Part shown: piece by piece, positions 48,011 through 56,337 of the stretch | Numbering within the stretch: the first letter of the stretch is position 1 | How the letters are laid out: each line of letters starts with the position of its first letter | Source: JAPORK01 sp026710285 | GTDB lineage: Bacteria; Pseudomonadota; Gammaproteobacteria; Pseudomonadales; Endozoicomonadaceae | Length of the DNA stretch: 64,000 nucleotides | Assembly: GCA_965201045.1 (NCBI GenBank) | Contig: OZ241746.1 | Span: 2,108,001-2,172,000 of the forward strand | Reading direction: 5' to 3' | Program-made: the position numbers and the translations under genes | Notes under the pieces: generated by a model | Databases searched by the model: none | The model's input: only the letters and a program-made list of their open reading frames with translations | What the model was told of the DNA's origin: nothing

Positions 48011-49639
48011 TCATGGTTTCCACCCTGATGTAATTGGATATCTCCAGTCTTTCCCAAAAGCTGTAGCGGTGATTCTGACGCCCGGAGGTGACTGACGGCG
48101 TTTATGTTCACTTGCATTGACCCGTTGTATTATCTGATTGACTGTTTCTTTTTCAAAGCCTGCTTTGATAATGGTTTCAGCACTTTTATTTTCTTCAATA
48201 TAGTATTGTAATATCTGATCCAGCACCTCATAGGGTGGCAGACTATCCTGATCTTGTTGATCTGGTGCCAGCTCTGCCGAAGGTGCGCGTGTCAATACCC
48301 GCTCCGGAATCACTGGGGATTGCTGATTACGCCATCTGGCTAATTGCCAGACTAATGTTTTTGGAATATCTTTTAATACACAAAAACCACCCGCCATATC
48401 GCCGTAGAGTGTGGAATACCCTACCGACGTTTCACTTTTGTTGCCTGTTGTGACAACCAGATAATTTTTTTTATTTGAAATTGCCATTAACAGTATTCCT
48501 CGGCAGCGTGATTGTAAATTTTCTTCCGTCGTGTCAGCGCTATAACCTGAAAACTCTGTGGATAGCAACTTCATAAGTGCATCATATACCGGTGCAATTG
48601 GCAAAACAGTATATTCAACATCCAGAGTCGCAGCTTGTGTTTCAGCATCTTCTATGCTCATCTGTAATGTATAATGAAAAGGCATCATGACTGCTTTTAC
48701 GTTTTCTTTTCCTAGCGCATCAACAGCAATAGCGAGCACCAGGGCTGAATCTATACCTCCTGATAACCCAAGGACCACACCTTTAAAACCGTTTTTTATC
48801 ACATAATCACGCAGACCTAGCATCAGTGCGTGATAAATGTTTTCTTCAGAAGACATTGCCGGTGCATGATAGCCTTGTTCAAAAAGCTTTGCCGTCATGT
48901 TGTAATCTGTGATATATAAATGTTCTTTATAAGAGTCTGCGGTTAAGGCTGTCTCACCTGTGGCATTCATCACAAAAGAAGAGCCATCAAAAACCAGCTC
49001 ATCCTGACCACCTGTCTGATTCACATAAACCACAGGAAGACTTGTTTGTTTGCAGCATTGCTGAATAATGTTTAAACGTTTTTCTGCCTGAATGTTGTGG
49101 TAAGGCGAAGCATTAAGACTTAGCAAAACATCAACAGGCTGTTCAATAGCATTGATATAGTCAATAAATGCGGGTGACCAGAAATCTTCACAAATTCCCA
49201 ATGAAAAGCTGACACCTTTAATCGTAAAAGTTGTATTTTGGTTCGCAGCACCACGGATAAAATAGCGTTTTTCATCAAATACAGAATGGTTAGGTAAATG
49301 CTGTTTAGCATAAGTTGCTAAGATCTGACCATTAAAAAAAACTTCCGCACGATTTTCCAGTCCGTTTTTTCCTTGTGCAGGCAATCCGACAACGAGTACA
49401 ATATCTCTGACTGCAAGCAGGCGTTTACGTGCTTCATTTACCCGCAACAGTATATCTTCTCTGAATAATAAATCTTCGGGTGGATAACCACATACGGTCA
49501 GTTCAGAATAAACAACTATGCCTGCATGATGATTGTCTCTGGCCTGTTCTGCAATTGCAACTATTTTTTGTGTGTTCTTATCAATGTCACCCACAAGAAA
49601 GTTAAGCTGTGCTAACCCGATACGTAATTTATCTTTCAT
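48011..49639 (-). CDS. nadE: NadE, glutamine-dependent NAD+ synthetase
   Basis: Last step of NAD synthesis: amidates deamido-NAD using ammonia released from glutamine. 542 residues in two domains. The N-terminal nitrilase-type glutaminase shows catalytic Glu in YSELTVCGYPPEDLL, Lys in YAKQHLPN and Cys in LGICEDFW. The C-terminal synthetase has the ATP loop LGLSGGIDSAL, MSIEDAE, VTTGNKSETSVGYSTLYGD, the MAGGFCVLKDIPKT loop and RAPSAELAPDQQDQDSLPPY. AGAGGAAG precedes the ATG. It is the parent of the two remnants at 43369 and 45332 and the only copy able to encode the enzyme. Confidence 0.95.
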   Translation of the reverse strand: MKDKLRIGLAQLNFLVGDIDKNTQKIVAIAEQARDNHHAGIVVYSELTVCGYPPEDLLFREDILLRVNEARKRLLAVRDIVLVVGLPAQGKNGLENRAEVFFNGQILATYAKQHLPNHSVFDEKRYFIRGAANQNTTFTIKGVSFSLGICEDFWSPAFIDYINAIEQPVDVLLSLNASPYHNIQAEKRLNIIQQCCKQTSLPVVYVNQTGGQDELVFDGSSFVMNATGETALTADSYKEHLYITDYNMTAKLFEQGYHAPAMSSEENIYHALMLGLRDYVIKNGFKGVVLGLSGGIDSALVLAIAVDALGKENVKAVMMPFHYTLQMSIEDAETQAATLDVEYTVLPIAPVYDALMKLLSTEFSGYSADTTEENLQSRCRGILLMAISNKKNYLVVTTGNKSETSVGYSTLYGDMAGGFCVLKDIPKTLVWQLARWRNQQSPVIPERVLTRAPSAELAPDQQDQDSLPPYEVLDQILQYYIEENKSAETIIKAGFEKETVNQIIQRVNASEHKRRQSPPGVRITATAFGKDWRYPITSGWKP

Positions 49640-49823
49640 CGAAACTTCCTCTGTCTGTCAGTTTGTAGCAATGATAAAGCTATCTTGTACTAAATAGCAA
49701 AGTTCAGGGCATCTTAGTATACAATAAATTTGTCAGGAAATTGAATGTTTGCAAAACATGCTCACAGCTGTTTGTAATAACAGATAAAAACTCATAGGGT
49801 TAATATGCTGTCAATATTGCCAT

Positions 49824-50474
49824 TTAACACAAAGCGATTATTTTCTGCACAAGTTTTCCGACGCCTGTATCTACTTCACTAATACTGTTTGCCAGCATAT
49901 AAGCAGGTGTTGTAACCAGTTTATGCGTCTCATCCACAACAATGTTATTCACATCACAGGCAATATGCACTCCACCCATTTTCTCAATACTCTGAGCAGT
50001 TTTTTGATCTGTACCAATCGTACATTTTACACCTGCACCAAAAGTTTTCGGTGCCAGAACAGGAGAAATACAGATAAGACCTACAGGTTTGCCAGATTCA
50101 TGAAATGCTTTTATAACCGTTTCAACCTGTTTATTAATTGTCATATTCTCTGCTTTGAAAGCAAAGTCACATAAATTTTTTGCTGCGCCTAATCCCCCGG
50201 GAAAAATTAGTGCATCAAAATTTTCTGGGTTTAACTGATCCAATTTGTTGATCTCTCCACGGGCAATCCTTGCTGATTCTACAAATACATTTCTTGTTTC
50301 TTCAGATGGTTGTGCAATGGCATGATTGATGACATGGTGTTGTTGTATATCAGGTGCAAAGCATTGATAAGTGGCTCCCTGACGATTAATATGCAATAAT
50401 GTGATAACGCTTTCATGGATTTCTGAACCATCCATAACACCACATCCGGCAAAGACTACTGCAATTTTTTTCAT
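49824..50474 (-). CDS. elbB: ElbB, glyoxalase-type DJ-1/PfpI family protein
   Basis: 216 residues, matching ElbB in length and sequence: KKIAVVFAGCGVMDGSEIHE, CFAPDIQQHHVINH, FDALIFPGGLGAAKNLCDFA, the nucleophile region GLICISPVLAPKTFG with Cys, and TTPAYMLANSISEVDTGV. In E. coli the protein has glyoxalase activity and was linked to isoprenoid synthesis through suppressor work; the physiological role is unsettled. GAGG lies about 10 bp before the ATG. Confidence 0.92.
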   Translation of the reverse strand: MKKIAVVFAGCGVMDGSEIHESVITLLHINRQGATYQCFAPDIQQHHVINHAIAQPSEETRNVFVESARIARGEINKLDQLNPENFDALIFPGGLGAAKNLCDFAFKAENMTINKQVETVIKAFHESGKPVGLICISPVLAPKTFGAGVKCTIGTDQKTAQSIEKMGGVHIACDVNNIVVDETHKLVTTPAYMLANSISEVDTGVGKLVQKIIALC

Positions 50475-50540
50475 AATTTTTTGCCTCTTTTAAAAGTTGG
50501 TTTACTTAACAGGTATACTTTTAATTAGTTATACTGTTTT

Positions 50541-50867
50541 TCAGCAAGAGTCAATATGTACAGCTAACCAGATTACCTTTGGTTCTGCTGATGTATAAGT
50601 AACCCGGTGATAAGTATGCCGGGGAATAAAGAGTGTGTCTCCGGCATTGAGCACTGTTTGTTTGTCCTCCAGTTGTATTGTCGCTTTTCCCTGTAAAACA
50701 ACTATCCATTCATCCTGATTTTGATAGTAAGGTTTGTCTTCGGGCGTTATTTGTCCCGATGAAATAATGCGCTCAATGCGAATGTTTTTATGCTGCAATA
50801 AGCAGGTTATAACTTCCTCTTCAGCAGCCATGCTATTAACATCATCATAAATATTATACATATTCAC
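50541..50867 (-). CDS. Small single-domain cupin
   Basis: 108 residues forming one cupin barrel. Motif 1 is degenerate (YYQNQDEWIVVLQGKATIQL, where Gln and Asp replace the usual His residues), and motif 2 is AGDTLFIPRHTYHRV with the metal-ligand His retained. The substrate is unknown; similar small cupins are annotated as cupin-2 conserved barrel proteins. The frame opens with GTG at 50867, with an ATG two codons later (50861); no clear ribosome site for either. It lies between elbB and tyrS on the same strand. Confidence 0.75.
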   Translation of the reverse strand: MNMYNIYDDVNSMAAEEEVITCLLQHKNIRIERIISSGQITPEDKPYYQNQDEWIVVLQGKATIQLEDKQTVLNAGDTLFIPRHTYHRVTYTSAEPKVIWLAVHIDSC

Positions 50868-50987
50868 ATCTTTGTAAAATTAAATAACCGCAGATTAGTG
50901 TTTTATTGGCTCACTTAATAACCGGTTGCTCAAAGTCTGCCGCCGGTAAAAACAGGCTGAACCGGTATAGCATGATATTCTGTGCAC

Positions 50988-52298
50988 TCAGATCAGTTCA
51001 AACAGGTGATGCTTCTTTTTGCCAAGTTTTACAATAAAAAAACGACTATGCAATGATTTTTCTTCTGTAAAGCACTGTGGCAACTGCATGTTATCTTCCA
51101 TTGATTTAGGTTCACCATTAACGAGTAATGCCTTATTGTTTAATGCATCTTTGACTTGTTTTCCTGATGTGGCCAGCCCACTTTCAGTCAACAACTGTGT
51201 CATTGAAGTCTGGGTTAATTCATTGCGATGAATAACCGATGCCGGCAAGCCATCCAGACGTAGCTGCATTAAGTCAGTATTGGAAAGATCCCGGATAGCG
51301 CCGGAAAACAGTGCCTGAGTGATATGTTGTGCTGACTGAACACCTGTCTTGCCATGAATTAATCCGGTTACCTCTTCTGCCAGAAGTTGTTGTGCCTGCC
51401 TTGGACCATGAACACTGTTTTTGCTGTCATTTTCAATCTCTGCAATAGTATGCACAGGAAGAAAAGTAAAATAGCGTAAAAAACGGTAAACGTCAGCATC
51501 AGCAGTATTAATCCAGAACTGATAAAAAGCGTATGGTGATGTTTTTGCAGCGTCAAGCCAAATCGTACCACTTTCGGTTTTACCAAATTTACTGCCATCG
51601 GCTTTTGTAACTAAAGGTTGTGTGATACCATACACCTGACCTTTATTTTTGCGACGGGTTAATTCGGTACCGCAGGTAATATTACCCCACTGATCACTGC
51701 CTCCAATTTGAACCGTGCAGTTATACCTGCGATACAGCTCACTAAAATCATACCCCTGAAGAATCATATAGCTGAATTCAGTAAATGAAATACCTGTATC
51801 ATCACGCTGTAGACGTTGTTTTACTGATTCTTTTGCTATCATTTGGTTTACAGAAAAATATTTACCGGTATCCCGAAGAAAAGTCAGCACGTGCTGATCC
51901 TGCATCCATTCAAAATTATTAACAACCTGCGCACCATTTTTTTTATCGTCAAAATCTAAAAAATGACTTACCTGTGATTTTAAGCTGTCTGACCACTGCT
52001 CAATAATATCGGGTGTGTTGAGTTTCCGTTCTGTTGCTTTAAAGCTTGGATCTCCAATCAGACCCGTTGCTCCACCGATGAGCGCAATAGGCTTGTGCCC
52101 GTGCATCTGAAAACGTTTTAATGTGAGCAAAGGAATCAGGCTACCAATATGTAAGCTGTTTGCTGTAGGATCAAAGCCACAATAAACGGTACGGGGAGCG
52201 CTGTTCAGATGATTTTCCAGCTCTTCCTGTGCCGTTGTCTGGCTGACCAGTGACCGGTCGGACAGGTCTTGCAAAATTGAATGGTTAACTTCTGGCAT
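50988..52298 (-). CDS. tyrS: TyrS, tyrosyl-tRNA synthetase
   Basis: Charges tRNA-Tyr. A class I synthetase of 436 residues: YCGFDPTANSLHIGSLIPLL with the HIGH-type motif HIGS, ALIGGATGLIGDPSFK, YMILQGYDFSELYRRYNC, QIGGSDQWGNITCG, and the KMSKS-type motif written KFGKTESG. The C-terminal S4-like RNA-binding domain ends the protein (KQVKDALNNKALLVNGE). AAGAGAT lies 8 bp before the ATG. Length and motifs are normal for the bacterial type. Confidence 0.96.
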   Translation of the reverse strand: MPEVNHSILQDLSDRSLVSQTTAQEELENHLNSAPRTVYCGFDPTANSLHIGSLIPLLTLKRFQMHGHKPIALIGGATGLIGDPSFKATERKLNTPDIIEQWSDSLKSQVSHFLDFDDKKNGAQVVNNFEWMQDQHVLTFLRDTGKYFSVNQMIAKESVKQRLQRDDTGISFTEFSYMILQGYDFSELYRRYNCTVQIGGSDQWGNITCGTELTRRKNKGQVYGITQPLVTKADGSKFGKTESGTIWLDAAKTSPYAFYQFWINTADADVYRFLRYFTFLPVHTIAEIENDSKNSVHGPRQAQQLLAEEVTGLIHGKTGVQSAQHITQALFSGAIRDLSNTDLMQLRLDGLPASVIHRNELTQTSMTQLLTESGLATSGKQVKDALNNKALLVNGEPKSMEDNMQLPQCFTEEKSLHSRFFIVKLGKKKHHLFELI

Positions 52299-52415
52299 CG
52301 TTATAATCTCTTGTATGTGATAACAGGTACATTGTAAAAATATTCAGGTAAAAGTGAAAACATACCTTAAGTAGTAAAAAAGACAAGTCTAAAATCAATA
52401 CTTCGGACAATTATG

Positions 52416-52751
52416 CTAAAAACAGTGGTCAGGTTTTGGCAAACCAGCAATAAGAGAAGCCAGCTTTGCAGGACTTCCGGGAAATAGTCGCAACAAATAA
52501 CGGCTGGTTCCCTTGTCCTGCCCTAATGTTTTAGCAATATATTTCACAAAAGGACGTTGATTGGGTGACATATCGTATTCATTATAAAAATTTTTAACGG
52601 CATAAATAATTTCCCAGTGCTGAGCAGTTAAAACTATCCCTGCTTTTTCTGCCAGTGCTGTGGCAATTTCTGCGGTCCACTCTGCCTTGTTTTGCAGAAA
52701 ACCATCCTGATCTAAAAGAATTTGTTGATTATTTACAATGATCCTGTTCAT
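52416..52751 (-). CDS. tusE: TusE, sulfur-carrier protein for tRNA 2-thiouridine
   Basis: Accepts sulfur from TusBCD and passes it to MnmA for thiolation of U34 in tRNAs. 111 residues of the DsrC/TusE family: DGFLQNKAEWT near the start, LTAQHWEIIYAVKNFYNEYD, SPNQRPFVKYIAKTLGQDKG and the C-terminal arm GLPKPDHCF with the conserved penultimate Cys. The second Cys found about ten residues earlier in sulfur-respiring DsrC is absent, which supports TusE. The start overlaps the tusB stop by 4 bp. Confidence 0.92.
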   Translation of the reverse strand: MNRIIVNNQQILLDQDGFLQNKAEWTAEIATALAEKAGIVLTAQHWEIIYAVKNFYNEYDMSPNQRPFVKYIAKTLGQDKGTSRYLLRLFPGSPAKLASLIAGLPKPDHCF

Positions 52752-53053
52752 GAATGCCAGCTCACTACAGTTTTGCTCTCTTCGGTAAGCGATACAAACT
52801 GATCATAATCAATCAGGCAGATAAAATCAGCTTGCTTGTCGGCAACACCTCGTGCCATGGCATCTTCCTGTAGGCAAAAAACCTGCTGTGTACCTAATGT
52901 TGCAGTAATCTCTTCACAGGCAGCAGAGCCTTTAATTCCACAAAATACGCCATCTTCAATCAATAGCAGCCGGTCTTCAGGTCCAATTGCAGCAAGACAT
53001 AATTTGAAACAAGCGGATAAATTTGTTTTATTGAGTGTATGTAGTTTTTCCAT
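52748..53053 (-). CDS. tusB: TusB, subunit of the TusBCD sulfur relay complex
   Basis: 101 residues of the DsrH/TusB family. It begins EKLHTLNKTN with a short beta strand, followed by the family stretch PEDRLLLIEDGVFCGIKGSA and then QVFCLQEDAMARGV, ending with IDYDQFVSLTEESKTVVSWH. It forms a heterohexamer with TusC and TusD in the cytoplasm. Translationally coupled to tusE. About 150 bp separate it from tusC, unusually far for this operon; I see nothing in the gap. Confidence 0.9.
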   Translation of the reverse strand: MEKLHTLNKTNLSACFKLCLAAIGPEDRLLLIEDGVFCGIKGSAACEEITATLGTQQVFCLQEDAMARGVADKQADFICLIDYDQFVSLTEESKTVVSWHS

Positions 53054-53205
53054 AGTTGATTTAAATACAGTAGATTAAAAATCACCATTCAGTCATTAGG
53101 TTGTGGATGCAAAATATTAACCTCAGCCTCTGGGTAATGTTCAGGATGCTGATACTTTGCTGAATTTATATCAAAATATTCATTGGTTGTTATATCAGTA
53201 TGTAC

Positions 53206-53562
53206 TCAAAATGTGAGTATCACCGCATAGTGCTTTAGCAGACCGGGTAGCTCCTGCTGTGCAAAGCAATAAGGCGTAAGAATTAAGTTGTCAACGGTTA
53301 TATTTCTTTCCGCCAGTGATTTATTACATACATAAATATTATTTATCTCAAAAAGCGGTAGTGATTTTAGCACAGAAGCAATGTTTTTCTGCGCAATCAG
53401 CGCCGCCTGTTGTGTTTTAATTAGCTGTAATACGCCATCATCTGCAAAAAACAGATCAGGAGGATGGTCGAAAGCAGCGCAGGCCATAATAACATCCAGC
53501 GCACTTTTAGCTGTTCGTGTCCCGTAAGGGGCTGAGGAGATAATACCTGCAAATTTTTTCAT
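53206..53562 (-). CDS. tusC: TusC, subunit of the TusBCD sulfur relay complex
   Basis: 118 residues of the DsrF/TusC family: FAGIISSAPYGTRTAKSALD, VIMACAAFDHPPDLFFADDG, VLQLIKTQQ and SLPLFEINNIYVCNKSLAER, all matching the family in order. Lies 34 bp after tusD on the same strand. Confidence 0.92.
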   Translation of the reverse strand: MKKFAGIISSAPYGTRTAKSALDVIMACAAFDHPPDLFFADDGVLQLIKTQQAALIAQKNIASVLKSLPLFEINNIYVCNKSLAERNITVDNLILTPYCFAQQELPGLLKHYAVILTF

Positions 53563-53596
53563 AAAAAGTCTCTGCTAGATACCTGATAATAAAATT

Positions 53597-53998
53597 TCAT
53601 TTGCCAAAAACAACGGTGCGATCAGCGTTAATCATCCCGTCAACTAAAATTCCTAGACCGCCCAGGATAAAAGGAGGCTCAATATTCCAGTGAGACCGCT
53701 GCTGTCTTGTGGCTTCTTCTTTTGTTAATAATCCCCTGCGCAGTGCTGCGGAACTACAGATAACTAATTCTGTTGCATGTGTTTTAGCGAAACTCACCCA
53801 CTGATCACGTAGTGATACTTCATCCTGCGGAACGGTTGACAGCGAAGAAGCGATTTGCACAGCAGCGTCATAAAAGAACACACATGGAAGTGTATGACCT
53901 GCTCTGATCAGCGCCTGGGCAAAACAGAGCGCTGTTGCAGGTGACTGTGTTGCATAAGGTTCTCCGTAAACAGTTAATATGTATCGCATACCTTTCAC
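53597..53998 (-). CDS. tusD: TusD, catalytic sulfur-transfer subunit of TusBCD
   Basis: 133 residues of the DsrE/TusD family. It has YILTVYGEPYATQSPATALC near the start, CVFFYDAAV, and the active-site ELVICSSAALRRGL, whose Cys carries the persulfide; it ends GGLGILVDGMINADRTVVFG. First gene of tusD-C-B-E. A second possible ATG three codons in (MRYILTV) would trim the N-terminus and is about as likely. Confidence 0.92.
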   Translation of the reverse strand: MKGMRYILTVYGEPYATQSPATALCFAQALIRAGHTLPCVFFYDAAVQIASSLSTVPQDEVSLRDQWVSFAKTHATELVICSSAALRRGLLTKEEATRQQRSHWNIEPPFILGGLGILVDGMINADRTVVFGK

Positions 53999-54575
53999 AT
54001 TTGAACTTACAGCAGATTAAAAAGTTTATTATTTTACTAAGAAATAGCAGGATTATCAATCTGTACTGTTTATATCCTGAGTCCGCAATATTTGTCTATA
54101 TGATAATGTATAAGACGTTAAATTTATATAAAACGCCTCTATCCATATCTTGTTAAATAAAAAAGTTCATCAGGATGTTATTAAAACTAACAAATATATT
54201 TAATTTTGTTAATTAATGATAAGATGTATTATTGCTTCATAATAAAAAATATTTTTTTATAAATCAATAACTTGCTTTTTAAATATACGGTATAAAACAT
54301 GAGAAATTTTATTTTTTTGCATGTTTTATTAAGTTATTAAATATCACTGTCATGAAACTTAACACCTGTTATTTATTCAAACAATCATTATTTACAATTA
54401 CTTTGAATGGTTTTTGAAAATAATCAAAGTGACAGTATTTGAATTGTTGATTTAAAAAGATGCTTATCTTTAGCAAAATAAAGATAAATTATCTTTCAAA
54501 ATCAATATGTTAATCAGAAAGCTATTATATTCAAACTCAGTGGAGTGAATAGCTTAAAGGAAAAGGAAAAATATT
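53999..54575. other. Divergent intergenic region, AT-rich
   Basis: About 580 bp between divergent tusD and the secreted-protein gene. It presumably holds both promoters; I cannot assign a convincing -35/-10 pair. AAAGGAAAAGGA just before 54576 is a good ribosome site. Confidence 0.5.
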
Positions 54576-56114
54576 ATGCAAAAAATTAAAAAGATATTAA
54601 CCATTATGAGTTTGCTCATTTTGTCTGTTCAGGCGGTTTATGCCACAGAAAGCCAGACAGTTAATGAGAATTACAGAGCCGCACAATCAACAGAAGGCAT
54701 AGATAAGAACCATGATATGGAAGATGGGGTTGTTTTTGTGCAGGCAGAAGAGGCTCAAGTTGAGGAGACGGTTGATGCCACAGAAGACCAGGCAGTAACA
54801 GAAGATCAGGCAGTAACAGAAGATCAGGCAGTTAATGAGGATTACAGAGCTGTACAATCATCAGAAGGCATAGATAATAACTATGATATCGAAGATGGAG
54901 TTGTTTTTGTGCAGACAAAAGAGGCTCAAATCGAGAATGACTATTTCACTTTTTCGAATAAAAGTACCACAAACACTATGTACATTAATAACGATAACAA
55001 AGATGCTTTTGTTGCTGATTTGGATAAATATAAAGAAAAAGATGCCACCGTTAAATATTACAAAACTTCTTTTTCCGGTAACCTTCTGACAAGAAAGGAA
55101 CTGTCAATGCCGCCTTTAATCTTTGGTACAGGTGTTCCTATATTGTCAGGAGGATACAATGAAAATGCAAATAAATTGTTGCCAATTGAAAAGTTTGAAG
55201 ATAGTGATTCATACAAAAAATTTAATTTCAGCCCGGTAAAAGATGTTACCATAGAAACAGCTAAAACTACGCATATATCCGGACAACTGATAAAAGCGTA
55301 TCGTAGTGCCGATATGGCGTCTTCTGTAACCAAACAATATTCTTGCTATGCAAGTTTAATTGATGAGACTGAACAAGTGCACAATTTCTACACGCAAAAA
55401 GAAGTAATGTGTAATTATTTTTATGATGCTGTGCAATCAGGTATGCCAGTAACTGTACAGTTTGCGCATAGTTCAGTTTTTGGCAATGCAGTCGTTACTA
55501 TCAGACCAAAAGTAACCGACTTAGATGTGTTACCTCTTGGATTAGACGGAAAGCCGGTTGAACAGAGTATTGAAACCGAACCTTATACTGCTTCAGCGGG
55601 TATACTGGGCAATCTTACAAATGCTGTAACTGGCTTTTTTGTAAGCACAAGTGTACCTGAAGATATTGCTGAAACAGAAGAATCAAAAGATGAGTCAGAG
55701 AATAGTGTTGTAGATAACAGTGAGTCCGGAAATAAAGACGAAGATAACACTAAATCTGAAGATAAAGCCGAAGGTAAAGCCGAAGATAACAGTAAATCTG
55801 AAGATAAAGCCGGAGAAGATGACAAAAAAGCATCTGAAAAAGATGAATCAGAGCAACCACCTGTAGTAAAGACAGAGAGTGCTACTGTACCGGTTGAAGT
55901 AAAGGAACCATCTTCAGAAGAAAAGAGTGCTACTGTACAGGTTGATAAAACTGCAGAAACGGCTAAGAAACCTTCGCAGGAGAACAAAGAAAAAGTATCA
56001 GCACAGAATAACGCATCTCGTCAGAATACACAGGCAGAGGTCCCTAATCCGCAAAAGACTCCGGAACCTACGCAAAACGCTAAGAAAAGAAAAAGTCGTT
56101 ATACTTTTGCTTAA
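54576..56114 (+). CDS. Secreted acidic protein with duplicated N-terminus and charged tail, function unknown
   Basis: 512 residues. A Sec signal (KILTIMSLLILSVQAVYA) is followed by a 30-residue unit present twice (NYRAAQSTEGID / GVVFVQAEEAQ and DYRAVQSSEGID / GVVFVQTKEAQ). The units are separated by three EDQAVT-type repeats. A central domain (about 125-335) contains three Cys (YSCYASLIDE, EVMCNYFYDA among them) and may be globular. The last 150 residues are a Lys/Glu/Ser-rich low-complexity tail (NTKSEDKAEGKAEDNSKSED) ending KKRKSRYTFA. I recognise no family. A perfect-looking terminator follows at 56153. Likely exported; a host-facing role is inference. Confidence 0.75.
   Translation: MQKIKKILTIMSLLILSVQAVYATESQTVNENYRAAQSTEGIDKNHDMEDGVVFVQAEEAQVEETVDATEDQAVTEDQAVTEDQAVNEDYRAVQSSEGIDNNYDIEDGVVFVQTKEAQIENDYFTFSNKSTTNTMYINNDNKDAFVADLDKYKEKDATVKYYKTSFSGNLLTRKELSMPPLIFGTGVPILSGGYNENANKLLPIEKFEDSDSYKKFNFSPVKDVTIETAKTTHISGQLIKAYRSADMASSVTKQYSCYASLIDETEQVHNFYTQKEVMCNYFYDAVQSGMPVTVQFAHSSVFGNAVVTIRPKVTDLDVLPLGLDGKPVEQSIETEPYTASAGILGNLTNAVTGFFVSTSVPEDIAETEESKDESENSVVDNSESGNKDEDNTKSEDKAEGKAEDNSKSEDKAGEDDKKASEKDESEQPPVVKTESATVPVEVKEPSSEEKSATVQVDKTAETAKKPSQENKEKVSAQNNASRQNTQAEVPNPQKTPEPTQNAKKRKSRYTFA
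54781..54834 (+). repeat. Three 18-bp tandem repeats inside the secreted-protein gene
   Basis: Units ACAGAAGAYCAGGCAGTA x3, nearly identical, in frame (TEDQAV). Length changes by slippage would keep the frame. Confidence 0.8.
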
Positions 56115-56152
56115 TGCAGATAAATTAAAGTAAAACATTATCAATATGCAAA

Positions 56153-56190
56153 AATCTCATCAACTCCGTCGGAGTGATGAGATTTTTTTT
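56153..56190 (+). terminator. Rho-independent terminator after the 54576-56114 gene
   Basis: AATCTCATC-A-ACTCC, loop GTC, GGAGTGATGAGATT with one bulge, followed by eight T. Confidence 0.88.
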
Positions 56191-56337
56191 ATCAGGCTAT
56201 ACCCATTACTATTAAAAGCAGCTGAATCTTTTTGTAAACAGATAATCTGATGTAAAAAATACGTAAGACAACAACTGGCTATAAAAACAGCAGACTATAT
56301 CTGAATCTGACATCTGTATAATATTATTTCTTTTGTA

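Noticed and set aside
52416..53998. tusDCB-tusE as a dissimilatory sulfur-oxidation dsrEFH-dsrC cluster
   Set aside because: The DsrC-like protein has only the penultimate Cys, lacking the second Cys of respiratory DsrC, and no dsrAB or other dsr genes are nearby. tRNA thiolation is the better call.
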